Positions 27,501 to 36,455 of a stretch of 64,000 nucleotides of DNA are shown one piece after another; the stretch's first letter is position 1; each line of letters begins with the position of its first letter. Source of the DNA: an uncultured Bacteroidales bacterium (GTDB lineage: Bacteria > Bacteroidota > Bacteroidia > Bacteroidales > UBA932). The position numbers and the translations under genes were made by a program. The stretch lies in NCBI GenBank assembly GCA_944326255.1, contig CALVDG010000010.1, positions 16,360 to 80,359 of the forward strand, given 5' to 3'. Below the pieces are notes generated by a model. It did not search any database, was not told the DNA's origin, and worked only from the letters and a program-made list of their open reading frames with translations.

Positions 27501-28302
27501 GACAGCCGAGTCCATGAAAAACAGTCTCTTCGGAGGTGCGGACGAGGTGGAGACGGTGCGGCCTCAGCTGCCCGTACTGCACGAACTGGACCAGATAGAG
27601 ATGCTCAAGAAGGAGAAGGAGCTGGTGGGTATGTACATCTCGGCGCACCCGCTGGACAGGTTCCGTTTCGAGGTGGAGAATTTCACCACCATGAGTATTC
27701 CGGAGTGGAGCGCCTATGTGGACGAGGTGTCCTCCAGCAAGGAGCGCGAGGCTTTCGAGAAGGACCAGTATATAGCCGGCCTGGTGAGCGGTGTGGACAT
27801 AAGGCCCAAATCCAATGGTATGGGGACTATCTGCAAGGTGACTGTAGAGGATTTTAAGGGTTCGGTGACGTTTACGCTCTTTGACAAGGACTATGAGGCG
27901 TTCAGCGGATTCCTCAGGGTTCATGAGTTCCTGCTGCTTCGGGTCTATGTGGCCCCGCGCTTCAACAAGGTCGAGGACAAGAACGCCAGGGGAGGCAAGC
28001 GGTTTGAGATTTCGGGCGGTTTCCCGAAGATCAGGGCTATGTCCCTGCTGGCCAATGTCAGGGAGTCCATGATAAAGGAGATAGTGATAGACGTGCCGCT
28101 GGAGATCGTCAACAGCGAGTTTATCAGATCCCTGAAGAAATCAGTGCGTCACAACAAGGGCAAGTCCATGCTGACGCTCAATGTGCATGATGACAAGGTC
28201 AACGCCGAGTTCTTCTCGCGCAAGTACAGCGTGACGGCGGCGGACGACTTCCTGTCTTTCCTCAGACTCAACGGACTGCATTATAGAATAAACAAATCAT
28301 AA
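24559..28302 (+). CDS. dnaE: DNA polymerase III subunit alpha
   Basis: 1247 aa. Replicative polymerase catalytic subunit. The N-terminal PHP domain starts at once (FAHLHVHTQYSILDGQS). The polymerase palm is seen at GPGRGSAAGSVVAYCL and the catalytic aspartates in MPDIDIDFDDEGR; the fingers region includes ALYRPGPMDYIPDFVARKHG. HhH and OB-fold domains follow toward the C-terminus (YIAGLVSGVDIRPKSNGMGT). Length and order match DnaE1 of Bacteroidetes. Followed by the FBPase gene after 29 nt. Confidence 0.96.
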   Translation: MSFAHLHVHTQYSILDGQSKIEDLINTAVANGQPALAITDHGNMFAAKEFLDKTSVQLKKINDNRLESKIEKAKEEGLDVGEIKLGDDEKASLKPIVGSEFYVAGASRFDRKGREDQSSYHLIMLAKNMDGYHNLIKLSSKAYIEGFYYKPRIDHELIEQYHEGIVCCSACLGGEVPQAIMEGKPEEAERIAAWYKSIFGDDYYLEVQRHETDVPGAEKSTFEHQQQVNEVIFKIAEKLGIKVVATNDVHFVRKEDGPAHDRLICISTNSDFDDPKRLRYTQQEYLKSTEEMSAIFADHPEVISNTLEIVDKCEVLNLNHDPILPIFPLPEGFTDSNDYLHFLTYEGAHRRYGEDIPEATRERIDFELATIKKMGFPDYFLIVQDFIKAARNMGVWVGPGRGSAAGSVVAYCLTITNIDPIKYDLLFERFLNPDRISMPDIDIDFDDEGRYRVFKYVEDKYGKDHVSHVITFGTMATKSVIRDVGRIQKLSLDTTDRLAKLVPRKVTVQKDKEIDDPDHPGQKKKVTESKDVDPTIKLCLEKVPEFKEAFNSGDQLVHDTLLYAERLEGTVRNTGVHACATIIGRDDLTNFIPLSTAKDKETGKDILVSQFEGSLIESAGMLKMDFLGLKTLTILKDTVENIRQSRGEELDINSIPIDDKETYELFSRGDTVGVFQFESDGMQKWLMELQPSRFEDLIAMNALYRPGPMDYIPDFVARKHGRSKIEYDLPDMEEYLHDTYGVTVYQEQVMLLSQKLAGFTKGKADKLRKAMGKKQIKVMAELKDEFFAGGLEHGHPEAILNKIWNDWEAFASYAFNKSHATCYAWVGYQTGYLKAHYRAEYMAAVLSNNLNNIDEITKFMDDCRRNGMKILGPDVNESYTKFTVNKDGNIRFGMAGIKGIGIGAVNSIIEVRKAGGPFKDIFNFMERIPYTSVNKKGVEALAYSGAFDSFPEINRGSFAMDAGKGETCLDLLLRYGSLYQKTAESMKNSLFGGADEVETVRPQLPVLHELDQIEMLKKEKELVGMYISAHPLDRFRFEVENFTTMSIPEWSAYVDEVSSSKEREAFEKDQYIAGLVSGVDIRPKSNGMGTICKVTVEDFKGSVTFTLFDKDYEAFSGFLRVHEFLLLRVYVAPRFNKVEDKNARGGKRFEISGGFPKIRAMSLLANVRESMIKEIVIDVPLEIVNSEFIRSLKKSVRHNKGKSMLTLNVHDDKVNAEFFSRKYSVTAADDFLSFLRLNGLHYRINKS

Positions 28303-28331
28303 AAACATCAACACTCTGAAAAACTGTCGGT

Positions 28332-30308
28332 ATGGCGAAAGATCTCAAATATCTCGAGCTTTTATCCAAAAGCTTTCCAACAGTGCAGGCTGCCAGCACT
28401 GAAATAATCAATCTGGAGGCGATTCTCAATCTCCCGAAAGGCACTGAGCATTTCGTGACGGACCTGCACGGGGAGTACGATGCGTTTCAGCACGTGCTCC
28501 GCAACGCTTCAGGTGTCATAAGACGCAAGGTGGACGAACTCTTCGGTTTCCAGCTCAAGGAGAACGAGAAGAAAGAGCTGTGTACGCTCATCTATTATCC
28601 CGAGCAGAAACTCAAATTGGTCAAGGCCAAGGAGAAGAACATGTCGGACTGGTACAAGATCAACCTGGTCAATATGGTCAGGGTGCTGGAGGTGGCGGCT
28701 TCCAAGTACACCCGTTCCAAGGTCCGCAAGGCTCTGCCGCCCGAGTATTCCTACATCATAGAGGAGCTCATACACGAGTCACTCAACGACAACAACAAGC
28801 ATGAGTATATCTACTCGATACTCAACACCATAATAGAGACCGGCTCGGCGGACAGCTTCATCTGCGCCATCGCGTATGTGATACAGCGTCTGACCATCGA
28901 CACTCTGCACGTGCTCGGTGATATCTACGACCGCGGTCCCGGGGCGCACAAGATCATGGACATGCTCTGCAGTTACCACAATGTGGACTTCCAGTGGGGC
29001 AATCACGACATCATCTGGATGGGTGCCGCCGCCGGAAGCGCCGCATGTATGGCCAACGTGGTGCGCATATGCCTCAGATACGCCAATCTGGAGACTCTTG
29101 AGGACGGCTACGGAGTCAATCTGCTGCCGCTGGCCACATTTGCCATGGACGCCTATGCCGACGATCCCTGTGCCTGCTTCAAGCCCAAGGTGGATGCCGG
29201 CTCAAAGTATGATGACAAGACGCTGACTCTCATATCCAGGATGCACAAGGCGATGACCGTCATACAGTTCAAGCTGGAAGGAGATGTGATACACCGCCGC
29301 AGGGAGTTCGGTATGTCTGACCGTAACCTGCTGGACAAGATAGACTTCGAGCACGGTACAGTCCGGGTGGGGGACAAGGACTATGCCATGAAGGATATGA
29401 ATTTCCCCACCATAGACCGGGAGCATCCGTACAGGCTGACAGCCGAGGAGAAGAGCGTGGTGACCAAACTGCTGGGCAACTTTACCAACAACGCCCAGCT
29501 GGACAAGCATATCCGCTGTCTCTACTCTAAGGGCTCGCTGTATCTGGTGCGGAACTCCAACCTGCTGTTCCACGCCTCCATGCCCCTGAACGCGGACGGC
29601 TCGTTCAAGGAACTTGTGATACTGGGCAAGCCGTATAAGGGGAAGGCCCTGTTCGATATGGTGGACAAGGTGGCCCGGGCTGCTTATTATGAGGAGAAGG
29701 ACATGAAGCTCAAGGCCTATGCCCAGGATTTCATGTGGTATCTGTGGTGCGGCCCCTACGCTCCTCCGTTTGACAAGGACAAGATGGCCACTTTCGAGAG
29801 GTATTTCATAGCCGAGAAGGAGACCCACAAGGAGACGCTGGGCTACTACTCGCAGTACAAGGACCGTAAGGACATCTGTGAGATGATTCTCGACGAGTTC
29901 GGTCTGCACGGGGAGCATACCCACATCATCAACGGCCATGTGCCGGTCAAGACCAAGAAAGGTGAGTCTCCCATCAAGGCGGGAGGCCGTCTGCTGGTAA
30001 TCGACGGAGGATATTCCAAGCCGTATCAGTCCGAGACCGGTATCGCAGGCTATACGCTGATTTACAACTCCTACGGTCTGATGCTGGCCCAGCACGAACC
30101 GTTCAAGTCCATAGACAGGGCCGTGCGGGACGGGGTGGACATCAAGTCCCTGACCCGTGTCGTGGAGTCCGTGGACAAGCGCACCCTGGTGGGCGATACA
30201 GATGTGGGAAAAGAGCTGAAAGAGCAGATAAAGGACCTCAAGCGTCTGCTGGCAGCCTATCGTGCTGGACTTATTTTTGAAAAAAATATTCCGTCCTCTC
30301 GTAAATAA
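28332..30308 (+). CDS. fbp: class 3 fructose-1,6-bisphosphatase
   Basis: 658 aa. Gluconeogenic phosphatase of the Bacillus Fbp (class 3) type, built on a metallophosphoesterase fold. The metal-binding motifs are in order: DLHGEYDAF, GDIYDRGPGAHKIMD, WGNHDIIWMG and, further on, INGHVPVK and VIDGGYSKPYQ. Length is normal for the class. Its gene follows dnaE closely on the same strand; no functional link is implied. The 3' end is followed by an independent promoter for the next gene. Confidence 0.95.
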   Translation: MAKDLKYLELLSKSFPTVQAASTEIINLEAILNLPKGTEHFVTDLHGEYDAFQHVLRNASGVIRRKVDELFGFQLKENEKKELCTLIYYPEQKLKLVKAKEKNMSDWYKINLVNMVRVLEVAASKYTRSKVRKALPPEYSYIIEELIHESLNDNNKHEYIYSILNTIIETGSADSFICAIAYVIQRLTIDTLHVLGDIYDRGPGAHKIMDMLCSYHNVDFQWGNHDIIWMGAAAGSAACMANVVRICLRYANLETLEDGYGVNLLPLATFAMDAYADDPCACFKPKVDAGSKYDDKTLTLISRMHKAMTVIQFKLEGDVIHRRREFGMSDRNLLDKIDFEHGTVRVGDKDYAMKDMNFPTIDREHPYRLTAEEKSVVTKLLGNFTNNAQLDKHIRCLYSKGSLYLVRNSNLLFHASMPLNADGSFKELVILGKPYKGKALFDMVDKVARAAYYEEKDMKLKAYAQDFMWYLWCGPYAPPFDKDKMATFERYFIAEKETHKETLGYYSQYKDRKDICEMILDEFGLHGEHTHIINGHVPVKTKKGESPIKAGGRLLVIDGGYSKPYQSETGIAGYTLIYNSYGLMLAQHEPFKSIDRAVRDGVDIKSLTRVVESVDKRTLVGDTDVGKELKEQIKDLKRLLAAYRAGLIFEKNIPSSRK

Positions 30309-30312
30309 GTGC

Positions 30313-30320
30313 TACATTTG
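30313..30320 (+). promoter_or_regulatory. -7 box of the AspT-like transporter gene (TACATTTG)
   Basis: TACATTTG lies 20 nt before the transporter ATG. No -33 box at the standard spacing. Confidence 0.5.
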
Positions 30321-30340
30321 CGCGCTTATTTGCGTATGAT

Positions 30341-31996
30341 ATGGAATGGTTGAACCAACTTTTATTCTCAGACAGCGTAGCACACGCTATTCTGATCATA
30401 GCCATTGTAATCGCGCTCGGGATAATGCTCGGCAAGATAAAGGTCTTCGGCGTATCCCTGGGAGTGACGTGGATACTCTTCGTGGGTATTCTCCTGTCGC
30501 ATTTCGGCTTTACAATCAACGAATCAGTCCGGAGTTTCGTCAGTGACTTCGGACTCATACTTTTTGTCTTCTCTCTCGGTCTGCAGGTCGGTCCCGGTTT
30601 CTTCGCCTCGTTCAAGAAAGGCGGAATGCGGATGAACATGCTCGCGGTCATGATTGTCGTTCTGGGAGTCGTGATAACGGTGGCCATACACCTGATAACC
30701 GGTACTCCCATGCCTACGATGGTGGGAGTTATGTCCGGAGCGGTGACCAATACGCCCGGTCTCGGTGCGGCCCAGCAGACTGTCGCTGAGATTACCGGAG
30801 TTGCGGACAATACTATCGCGACCGGTTATGCGGTGGCCTATCCTCTGGGAGTCGTGGGTGTCATACTCACGCTGCTCGGGGCCAGGGCGATATTCCGGGT
30901 CGATCTTAAAAAGGAGAAGGAGATAGTCGAGAAGCAGGAGACGAGCAAGGACAGTGCCTGCAAGATAGCCGTAGAAGTGCGTAACGAGGCCATATTCGGC
31001 AGGACGATATCGGAAGTGGACCACCTCCTGAACCGTCATTTTGTGGTATCGCGTCAGTATCATCCTGACGGACATATGGAGATTCCTACGTCCAACTCAG
31101 TTGTCAAGCAGGGAGACAAGCTTCTGGTCATCACGTCGGCGGCCAATGCGGATGTGGTAATCGCCTTTATCGGCAAGAAGCTGGAGATGGACCAGAGCGC
31201 ATGGGAGAAACTGGACACCAATCTGGTATCCCGCCGTCTGGTGGTCACCAACAGCGAGATCAACGGCAAGAGCCTGGGCGAGCTTAATATAAGGGCCCAG
31301 TTCGGTCTGAACATTACCAGGGTCAACCGTGCCGGTATCGACCTTACTGCCGGCCCGGGACTTCATCTGCAGTTGGGTGACCGTATAATGGTAGTGGGAG
31401 CCCAGAGTGCCATAGACAAAGTGGCGAATCTTGTCGGCAATCAGGTCCGGAAACTGAGGGAACCCAAGCTGATCCCTATATTCATAGGTATATTCTTCGG
31501 TATCATAGTCGGCTCCATCCCCATTATGCTGCCCGGACTGTCCCAGCCGCTCAAGCTCGGACTTGCCGGCGGTTCTCTGGTGGTGGCGATACTCATAGCC
31601 CGTTTCGGCCCCAATTTCGGTATGGTTACGTACACGACGGCCAGCTCCAACATGATGCTCCGCGAGGTGGGTATAACGCTGTTCCTGGCGGCAGTCGGTC
31701 TGGGGGCAGGTCAGGGATTCGTGGAGGCGCTCGTCGGCGGCGGATATATGTGGATTCTCTACGGTTTCCTGATAACGGTGATTCCGCTGATTATAGTCTG
31801 CACCCTGGCAAGACTGGTCTTCAAACTGGACTATTATTCCATTTCCGGTCTGGTGTGCGGCTCGCATACCAATCCTACAGCCCTGGCTTTCATGAACAGT
31901 ACGTTTGACGAGTCCAGGATAGCAGTGGCTTATGCGACGGTATATCCTCTGTCCATGTTCCTGAGGGTGATAGTGGCCCAGCTGATGGTTTTGTAA
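30341..31996 (+). CDS. putative transporter, AspT/YidE-type with two RCK_C domains
   Basis: 551 aa. Layout is membrane block (about 1-190, five to six TM segments), two cytoplasmic TrkA-C/RCK_C domains (about 210-285 and 295-370), and a second membrane block (about 375-551). This matches the aspartate:alanine exchanger superfamily (AspT, YidE, YbjL). The GVMSGAVTNTPGLGAAQQT and VCGSHTNPTALAFMNS segments in the two halves are the repeated substrate-gate motif. Substrate unknown, probably a dicarboxylate or amino acid. Confidence 0.88.
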   Translation: MEWLNQLLFSDSVAHAILIIAIVIALGIMLGKIKVFGVSLGVTWILFVGILLSHFGFTINESVRSFVSDFGLILFVFSLGLQVGPGFFASFKKGGMRMNMLAVMIVVLGVVITVAIHLITGTPMPTMVGVMSGAVTNTPGLGAAQQTVAEITGVADNTIATGYAVAYPLGVVGVILTLLGARAIFRVDLKKEKEIVEKQETSKDSACKIAVEVRNEAIFGRTISEVDHLLNRHFVVSRQYHPDGHMEIPTSNSVVKQGDKLLVITSAANADVVIAFIGKKLEMDQSAWEKLDTNLVSRRLVVTNSEINGKSLGELNIRAQFGLNITRVNRAGIDLTAGPGLHLQLGDRIMVVGAQSAIDKVANLVGNQVRKLREPKLIPIFIGIFFGIIVGSIPIMLPGLSQPLKLGLAGGSLVVAILIARFGPNFGMVTYTTASSNMMLREVGITLFLAAVGLGAGQGFVEALVGGGYMWILYGFLITVIPLIIVCTLARLVFKLDYYSISGLVCGSHTNPTALAFMNSTFDESRIAVAYATVYPLSMFLRVIVAQLMVL

Positions 31997-32014
31997 ATGA
32001 AAAATATTTAAGAT

Positions 32015-33118
32015 ATGTCTCTGAAATGCGGAATAGTCGGACTTCCCAATGTGGGGAAATCCACCCTCTTCAACTGTATCAGTTCCGGAAAGGCCCAGGC
32101 GGCCAATTTCCCTTTCTGTACCATCGAACCCAATATCGGCTCGACTACCGTGCCGGATCCAAGGCTTCAGGTGCTGGAGTCGCTGGTACATCCCAAACGG
32201 GTCGTGCCTGCGACTGTGGAGATAGTGGACATCGCCGGTCTGGTCAAGGGCGCGAGCAAAGGCGAGGGGCTGGGCAATCAGTTTCTGGCCAATATCCGCG
32301 AGACCGATGCCATCCTGCATGTGCTCCGCTGCTTTGACGATCCCAACGTCACTCATGTGGACGGCAGCGTGGATCCGGTAAGGGACAAGGAGATAATCGA
32401 CATGGAGCTTCAGATCAAGGATCTGGAGACAGTGGAGAACCGTCTGTCCAAACTCCAGAAGCAGGCTCAGACCGGAGGAGACAAGCACGCCAGGAAGGCC
32501 TGCGAGATACTTCTGCGCTACAAGGCTGCGCTGGAGGCCGGAAAGTCTGCCCGTACAGTGGTGCTGGACAATCCCGAGGACGAGAAGATCGCCCGGGAGT
32601 TCTTCCTGCTCACAGCCAAGCCGGTGCTCTATGTCTGCAATGTGGACGAGGCTTCGGCCGCAAACGGCAACGCCTATGTTGATAAAGTGAAGGAGGCTGT
32701 CAAGGACGAGGATGCCGGAGTCCTGGTCATTGCGGCCAAGATAGAGTCCGAGATAGCCGAGCTGGACAGCTATGAGGAGCGTCAGATGTTCCTTGAGGAA
32801 CTGGGGCTGGAACATTCGGGTATAGAGAGACTGATCCGCGCTGCCTATGACCTGCTCGGCCTGCGCACTTATTTTACGGCGGGAGAGCCTGAGGTCCGCG
32901 CCTGGACCATACATAAAGGGGACAAGGCACCGCGTGCGGCGGGAGTCATACATACCGATTTTGAGAAAGGCTTTATCCGGGCCGAGGTCATCAAGTACGA
33001 TGATTTCGTCAAGTACGGCTCCGAGGCGGAGTGCCGTGCAGCCGGCCGTCTGGCAGTCCAGGGCAAGGATTACACCGTGGAGGACGGCGACATCATGCAC
33101 TTCCTTTTCAACGTCTAG
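32015..33118 (+). CDS. ychF: redox-regulated ATPase YchF (OLA1 family)
   Basis: 367 aa. TRAFAC-class P-loop protein that prefers ATP. G1 is GLPNVGKST (8-16), followed by NFPFCTIEPN, G3 DIAGLVKGASKGEGLGN, and the altered G4 region CNVDE in place of NKxD, which explains ATP preference. The coiled-coil insert lies at about 130-175 and the C-terminal TGS domain ends FLFNV. Ribosome-associated stress regulator. Starts 18 nt after the transporter stop. Confidence 0.95.
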   Translation: MSLKCGIVGLPNVGKSTLFNCISSGKAQAANFPFCTIEPNIGSTTVPDPRLQVLESLVHPKRVVPATVEIVDIAGLVKGASKGEGLGNQFLANIRETDAILHVLRCFDDPNVTHVDGSVDPVRDKEIIDMELQIKDLETVENRLSKLQKQAQTGGDKHARKACEILLRYKAALEAGKSARTVVLDNPEDEKIAREFFLLTAKPVLYVCNVDEASAANGNAYVDKVKEAVKDEDAGVLVIAAKIESEIAELDSYEERQMFLEELGLEHSGIERLIRAAYDLLGLRTYFTAGEPEVRAWTIHKGDKAPRAAGVIHTDFEKGFIRAEVIKYDDFVKYGSEAECRAAGRLAVQGKDYTVEDGDIMHFLFNV

Positions 33119-33138
33119 AATAGTCTCAGGCACTTAAT

Positions 33139-33174
33139 AAATGGCAATTCGGCAAATTTGTCAAATTGCCATTT
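33139..33174. terminator. hairpin after ychF, abutting the next promoter
   Basis: An 11-bp perfect stem (AAATGGCAATT at 33139-33149 with AATTGCCATTT at 33164-33174) followed by a T-run serves well as the ychF terminator. Its 3' arm ends 6 nt before the -33 box of the next gene, and the loop carries GGCAAATTTG, also found in the hairpin at 38172-38197, so it may act as an operator as well. Confidence 0.65.
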
Positions 33175-33180
33175 TTTATA

Positions 33181-33212
33181 TTTGCAAAGTATCATATGCT
33201 GACCTACATTTG
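33181..33212 (+). promoter_or_regulatory. promoter of the first BACON-type lipoprotein gene
   Basis: TTTG at 33181-33184, a 20-nt spacer, then TACATTTG at 33205-33212: a textbook Bacteroidetes promoter. The leader to the ATG at 33250 would be about 30 nt. Confidence 0.75.
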
Positions 33213-33249
33213 TGACAGACAAACAAATCATCAACTAAAAATTTAGCAT

Positions 33250-34872
33250 ATGAGAAAAGCAGCATTTTTCTTACTCGCAGCCGCAGCGGCTGTCCTGTCT
33301 GTATCCTGCAACAAGGATGAGAAGCCCGAAACTGCAGTTACTGATCCGGAGTTTAAGCCTTTAAGCGAAACGACCTTCAATGTAGACAAGGCCGGAGGTA
33401 GTTTTGAATTCCTTTATGATATAGTAAACCCTACCGAGGATATGGTAATAGCCGAGCTTCAGGAAGGTGTGGACTGGATAACGGAGCCTGACACGCGCTC
33501 TACATTCGGAAAAGTGACGTTTGATGTCCTTCCCAACGAGGAAGAAACGTCCAGAGAAGCATCTATCAGTCTCTCATACGGATCGCTCGGTGTTGAACTG
33601 AAGGTTATCCAGAGCGAAGGTGAGGTAATTCCGGCATATCAGATCAATATAAAGGAGATTGACTATATGGCGGTTACATGGGACGTCACCGCCAAGGATC
33701 AGGAGATGCCTTATATCAACATGATAGTGGACAAGGAATCATGGGATGCTTATGACTCATTCGAGGAGTTCTTCAAGTTCAGTCTTATCACTATCAATCA
33801 GAATGCTCAGTCGGCGGGACTTACCCTTGAGGACTACATTGAGCAGAGTCTTATTATCTACGGTGATACATTGGATGTGAGCACTAAGGGACTGCTTCCC
33901 GCCACCGAGTATGTGATATACGCCGTAGGTCTTACACCGGAGCAGGAGATGCTTTCAGAGGTATGTTATCAGTCATTTACGACCAAAGACATGCCTATGG
34001 TGGATGTGAACTTTACGATTACCTGCGAGACTTCTCCGACATCGGTCGTGATATCCGTAACTCCCGATGACGATGAGGTATATTATATGTTCTCGTTTGT
34101 AGACGGCTCTGGTCATGCAGCAGATGATGTAAGAGACAGTTATCAGCTGTATGTCAACGGTCTGATAGAAGAGTTCCGTGGCTATGGTCTCAATATGCCG
34201 ATAGAGCAGATCATTCCATGGATTGCCTCCCATGGTCCTGATTCTTACAACAGCGAGGAATATGGCGAAGTGCTGACGCCTTCCACGACATATACCGCAT
34301 TTGCTGTCGCCGTAGATCTTTATACCGGTATATTCAATTCCGAGGCCGCACTTCAGGAGTTCACTACCGATGAGATGCCTCAGGGCGAGTGGGAATCTAC
34401 TCTCACTTCTGATTATGAACTGGACCTGAACGGTGCAGTGGGAACAGTGCAGTATAAACCTGGTTATTACGGTACTGAAGATGACAACTGGATTGTCAAC
34501 ATCAAGTCTGCTGACGGAGTCTCAGGCGATGAGATAAAGCTGGACTTCATGGCTGAGGCCGGTAGCCTTGAGGCAGGTATACCCACCGGCACATATAACG
34601 TGATGTCTGCGAGTCCTGATGATATGGATCCGGTTGCGGGTGACGTTCTTCCCGGGGAGTATTTCTACGGATATCTCTATACTTGGTACAAGGGTGACTT
34701 CGACGCTGACGGCAAGCCTCAGTCCGTGGCTCCTGCAAAGGGCGGTACACTGAACGTAACCAATCACGGTGACGGTACGTATACCATAGAGTTCAGCTTT
34801 GTCGATGACAGCCCCCTGCAGAACGAGTTCTCGGGCTCATGGACAGGGGCAATTACTGTGTCCGAGGATTAG
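33250..34872 (+). CDS. BACON-type surface lipoprotein, unknown function (paralogue A)
   Basis: 540 aa. Lipobox at Cys20 (VLSVSC). A BACON-like domain spans about 35-125 (ETTFNVDKAGGSFEFLYDI, VDWITEPDTRSTFGKVTFDV, LKVIQSEG). The middle region (about 130-380) has two related beta modules with a helical insert (SWDAYDSFEEFFKF, LEDYIEQSL) shared with two other lipoproteins in the window. A unique C-terminal domain of about 150 residues follows. Function unknown; a surface carbohydrate- or protein-binding role is suggested only by BACON domains elsewhere. The next gene follows after 22 nt. Confidence 0.75.
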   Translation: MRKAAFFLLAAAAAVLSVSCNKDEKPETAVTDPEFKPLSETTFNVDKAGGSFEFLYDIVNPTEDMVIAELQEGVDWITEPDTRSTFGKVTFDVLPNEEETSREASISLSYGSLGVELKVIQSEGEVIPAYQINIKEIDYMAVTWDVTAKDQEMPYINMIVDKESWDAYDSFEEFFKFSLITINQNAQSAGLTLEDYIEQSLIIYGDTLDVSTKGLLPATEYVIYAVGLTPEQEMLSEVCYQSFTTKDMPMVDVNFTITCETSPTSVVISVTPDDDEVYYMFSFVDGSGHAADDVRDSYQLYVNGLIEEFRGYGLNMPIEQIIPWIASHGPDSYNSEEYGEVLTPSTTYTAFAVAVDLYTGIFNSEAALQEFTTDEMPQGEWESTLTSDYELDLNGAVGTVQYKPGYYGTEDDNWIVNIKSADGVSGDEIKLDFMAEAGSLEAGIPTGTYNVMSASPDDMDPVAGDVLPGEYFYGYLYTWYKGDFDADGKPQSVAPAKGGTLNVTNHGDGTYTIEFSFVDDSPLQNEFSGSWTGAITVSED

Positions 34873-34894
34873 TTTAATTAAATACGTACATGTT

Positions 34895-36304
34895 ATGAGG
34901 TATATTATATTTGCAATCTCAGCTTTGACGCTTACGGCTTTTGTCTTCTCCTGCAGTCCTGCGGGAGAGGACGACGGCCAGGAACCTACACTGGCGGGAG
35001 AGTCCATACCGGTCCCCAATATTGAGGGAGAGACGGTAGAGGTAAATCTTGAGTTCACTGACAGTTGGAAAGTGACAGGAACTGAGGGCGACTGGTTCTA
35101 TGTCACACCGCTGAGCGGTGCAGCCGGCAATGCGACTCTTCATATCCACATAGAGTCGGCCAATCCCGAGCATATCGAAAGGGAGTCTTCCTTTACTGTA
35201 GCCTTCGGAGAGGAGACCGTCAGGTATATGGTTATTCAGGATGTGACTCCGGGTATAGATGTCACATCAGATGCAATGATCGGCATTACAGGCGGCGAGT
35301 ATACTTTCTCTCTGAAAGGCAATGTCAAATATGAGGCGGTTCCTGCCGAGGACTGGATTGTGATAAACAGTGTGGAGTATGATTCTACGTTGTTGGATGA
35401 CGGGATTACTTATTCCAAGTACATGACATCCAGAATCAATATGACAGTTGAACCTAACGACGGAAATGTCCGGGAGAGCGCTATATCTCTTAACGGTGTG
35501 GACGGTGTGACCAATGCGGTTGTTGAACTGACCCAGATGGGCGAGCTGGAAGCGGATTATGGCAGTCAGTTCCTGCGCCGTTCCGTTGCGATAAGATTTA
35601 CGGCGACATGGTGCGGCAACTGTCCGAGGATGAATCAGGGCATTATGGCCGCTGTTGAGAATGATCCAAGGCATGTACTTCCTTTGACAATGCACGTATG
35701 GGAGTCGGATGGAGGCCTGAATTATGATCAGGGAGATGATTATGCGGATTATTTTTATATTGACGGACTGCCGTCAGGATTCATGAACAACTATACTGAG
35801 ATAGGAGGCACATTGCCGCCTGCCATAGTGCAGGAGCTCGTAAACAATCTTGCGGATGAGGCCGTGGAGAAACTTCCTTCCAATACCATGGTGGCCGGTA
35901 CTGCGCGTCTGGAGGACGGTAATGTCGTGGTGGACCTGAGCATTGCATCCAAAGAAGCCGGTGAGTATCTGGTGAGCGTCTTTATATTGGAGGACGGCAT
36001 CGTGTATGAGCAGTCAGGCGGTTCATCGGATTATGTTCACAACAATGTGGCCAGGGCCGAGATGACCCAGATGTGGGGCGACCCTGTCTCTCTGCAGGCG
36101 GACGGACTCCTGGAGAAATCATTCTCCGCTCCTGTCCCTCAGTCGGTCCTGGATCCGGATAATCTGCATATACTTGTGATGATGAACAGGAAAGGGACAT
36201 TTACCGGAGATGTCACCTACGCCGGATATTATGACTACGGATATGTGATAGACAATGCGGTAAGTATTCCCATAAACGGTTTCGCCGTGTTTGAGTACGA
36301 GTAA
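34895..36304 (+). CDS. lipoprotein with BACON-like and Omp28/thioredoxin-like domains
   Basis: 469 aa from the ATG at 34895. Lipobox at Cys20 (FVFSC). Residues about 35-215 hold two BACON-like modules (DSWKVTGTEGDWFYVTP and a second ending VVELTQMG). From about 225 the sequence becomes thioredoxin-like with the redox pair C240/C243 in FTATWCGNCPRMNQGI, as in Omp28-related outer-membrane proteins, and a terminal beta domain (about 345-469). Likely a surface-exposed redox or binding lipoprotein. Same operon as the preceding lipoprotein and ended by a strong terminator. Confidence 0.75.
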   Translation: MRYIIFAISALTLTAFVFSCSPAGEDDGQEPTLAGESIPVPNIEGETVEVNLEFTDSWKVTGTEGDWFYVTPLSGAAGNATLHIHIESANPEHIERESSFTVAFGEETVRYMVIQDVTPGIDVTSDAMIGITGGEYTFSLKGNVKYEAVPAEDWIVINSVEYDSTLLDDGITYSKYMTSRINMTVEPNDGNVRESAISLNGVDGVTNAVVELTQMGELEADYGSQFLRRSVAIRFTATWCGNCPRMNQGIMAAVENDPRHVLPLTMHVWESDGGLNYDQGDDYADYFYIDGLPSGFMNNYTEIGGTLPPAIVQELVNNLADEAVEKLPSNTMVAGTARLEDGNVVVDLSIASKEAGEYLVSVFILEDGIVYEQSGGSSDYVHNNVARAEMTQMWGDPVSLQADGLLEKSFSAPVPQSVLDPDNLHILVMMNRKGTFTGDVTYAGYYDYGYVIDNAVSIPINGFAVFEYE

Positions 36305-36381
36305 GATCAAAGGTAAATGAATAAGATACTTAAGAAAATCGACGAAATGACAATTTAGTTGATGTGTTTTAAGTTGTCCGG

Positions 36382-36420
36382 GAGGTTGGGTCAGATTTGG
36401 CTCAACCTCTCTTTATTTTG
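36382..36420 (+). terminator. terminator after the Omp28-like lipoprotein gene
   Basis: GAGGTTGGG (36382-36390) pairs with CTCAACCTC (36401-36409), one wobble, 10-nt loop, followed by a T-rich tail (tctttatttt). It separates the lipoprotein operon from the AraC-type regulator gene. Confidence 0.75.
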
Positions 36421-36422
36421 CG

Positions 36423-36430
36423 TATATTTG
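36423..36430 (+). promoter_or_regulatory. -7 box of the TPR-AraC regulator gene (TATATTTG)
   Basis: TATATTTG starts 3 nt after the terminator tail and 33 nt before the ATG at 36456. The nearest TTTG upstream (36396-36399, within the hairpin loop) is 23 nt away, longer than standard. Confidence 0.5.
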
Positions 36431-36455
36431 TAATTTACTTGCTAAAAGGATATCT

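Noticed and set aside
31097..33133. 678-codon open frame antisense to the AspT-like transporter and ychF genes
   Set aside because: Mirror of two certain genes, spans their boundary, no recognisable domain.
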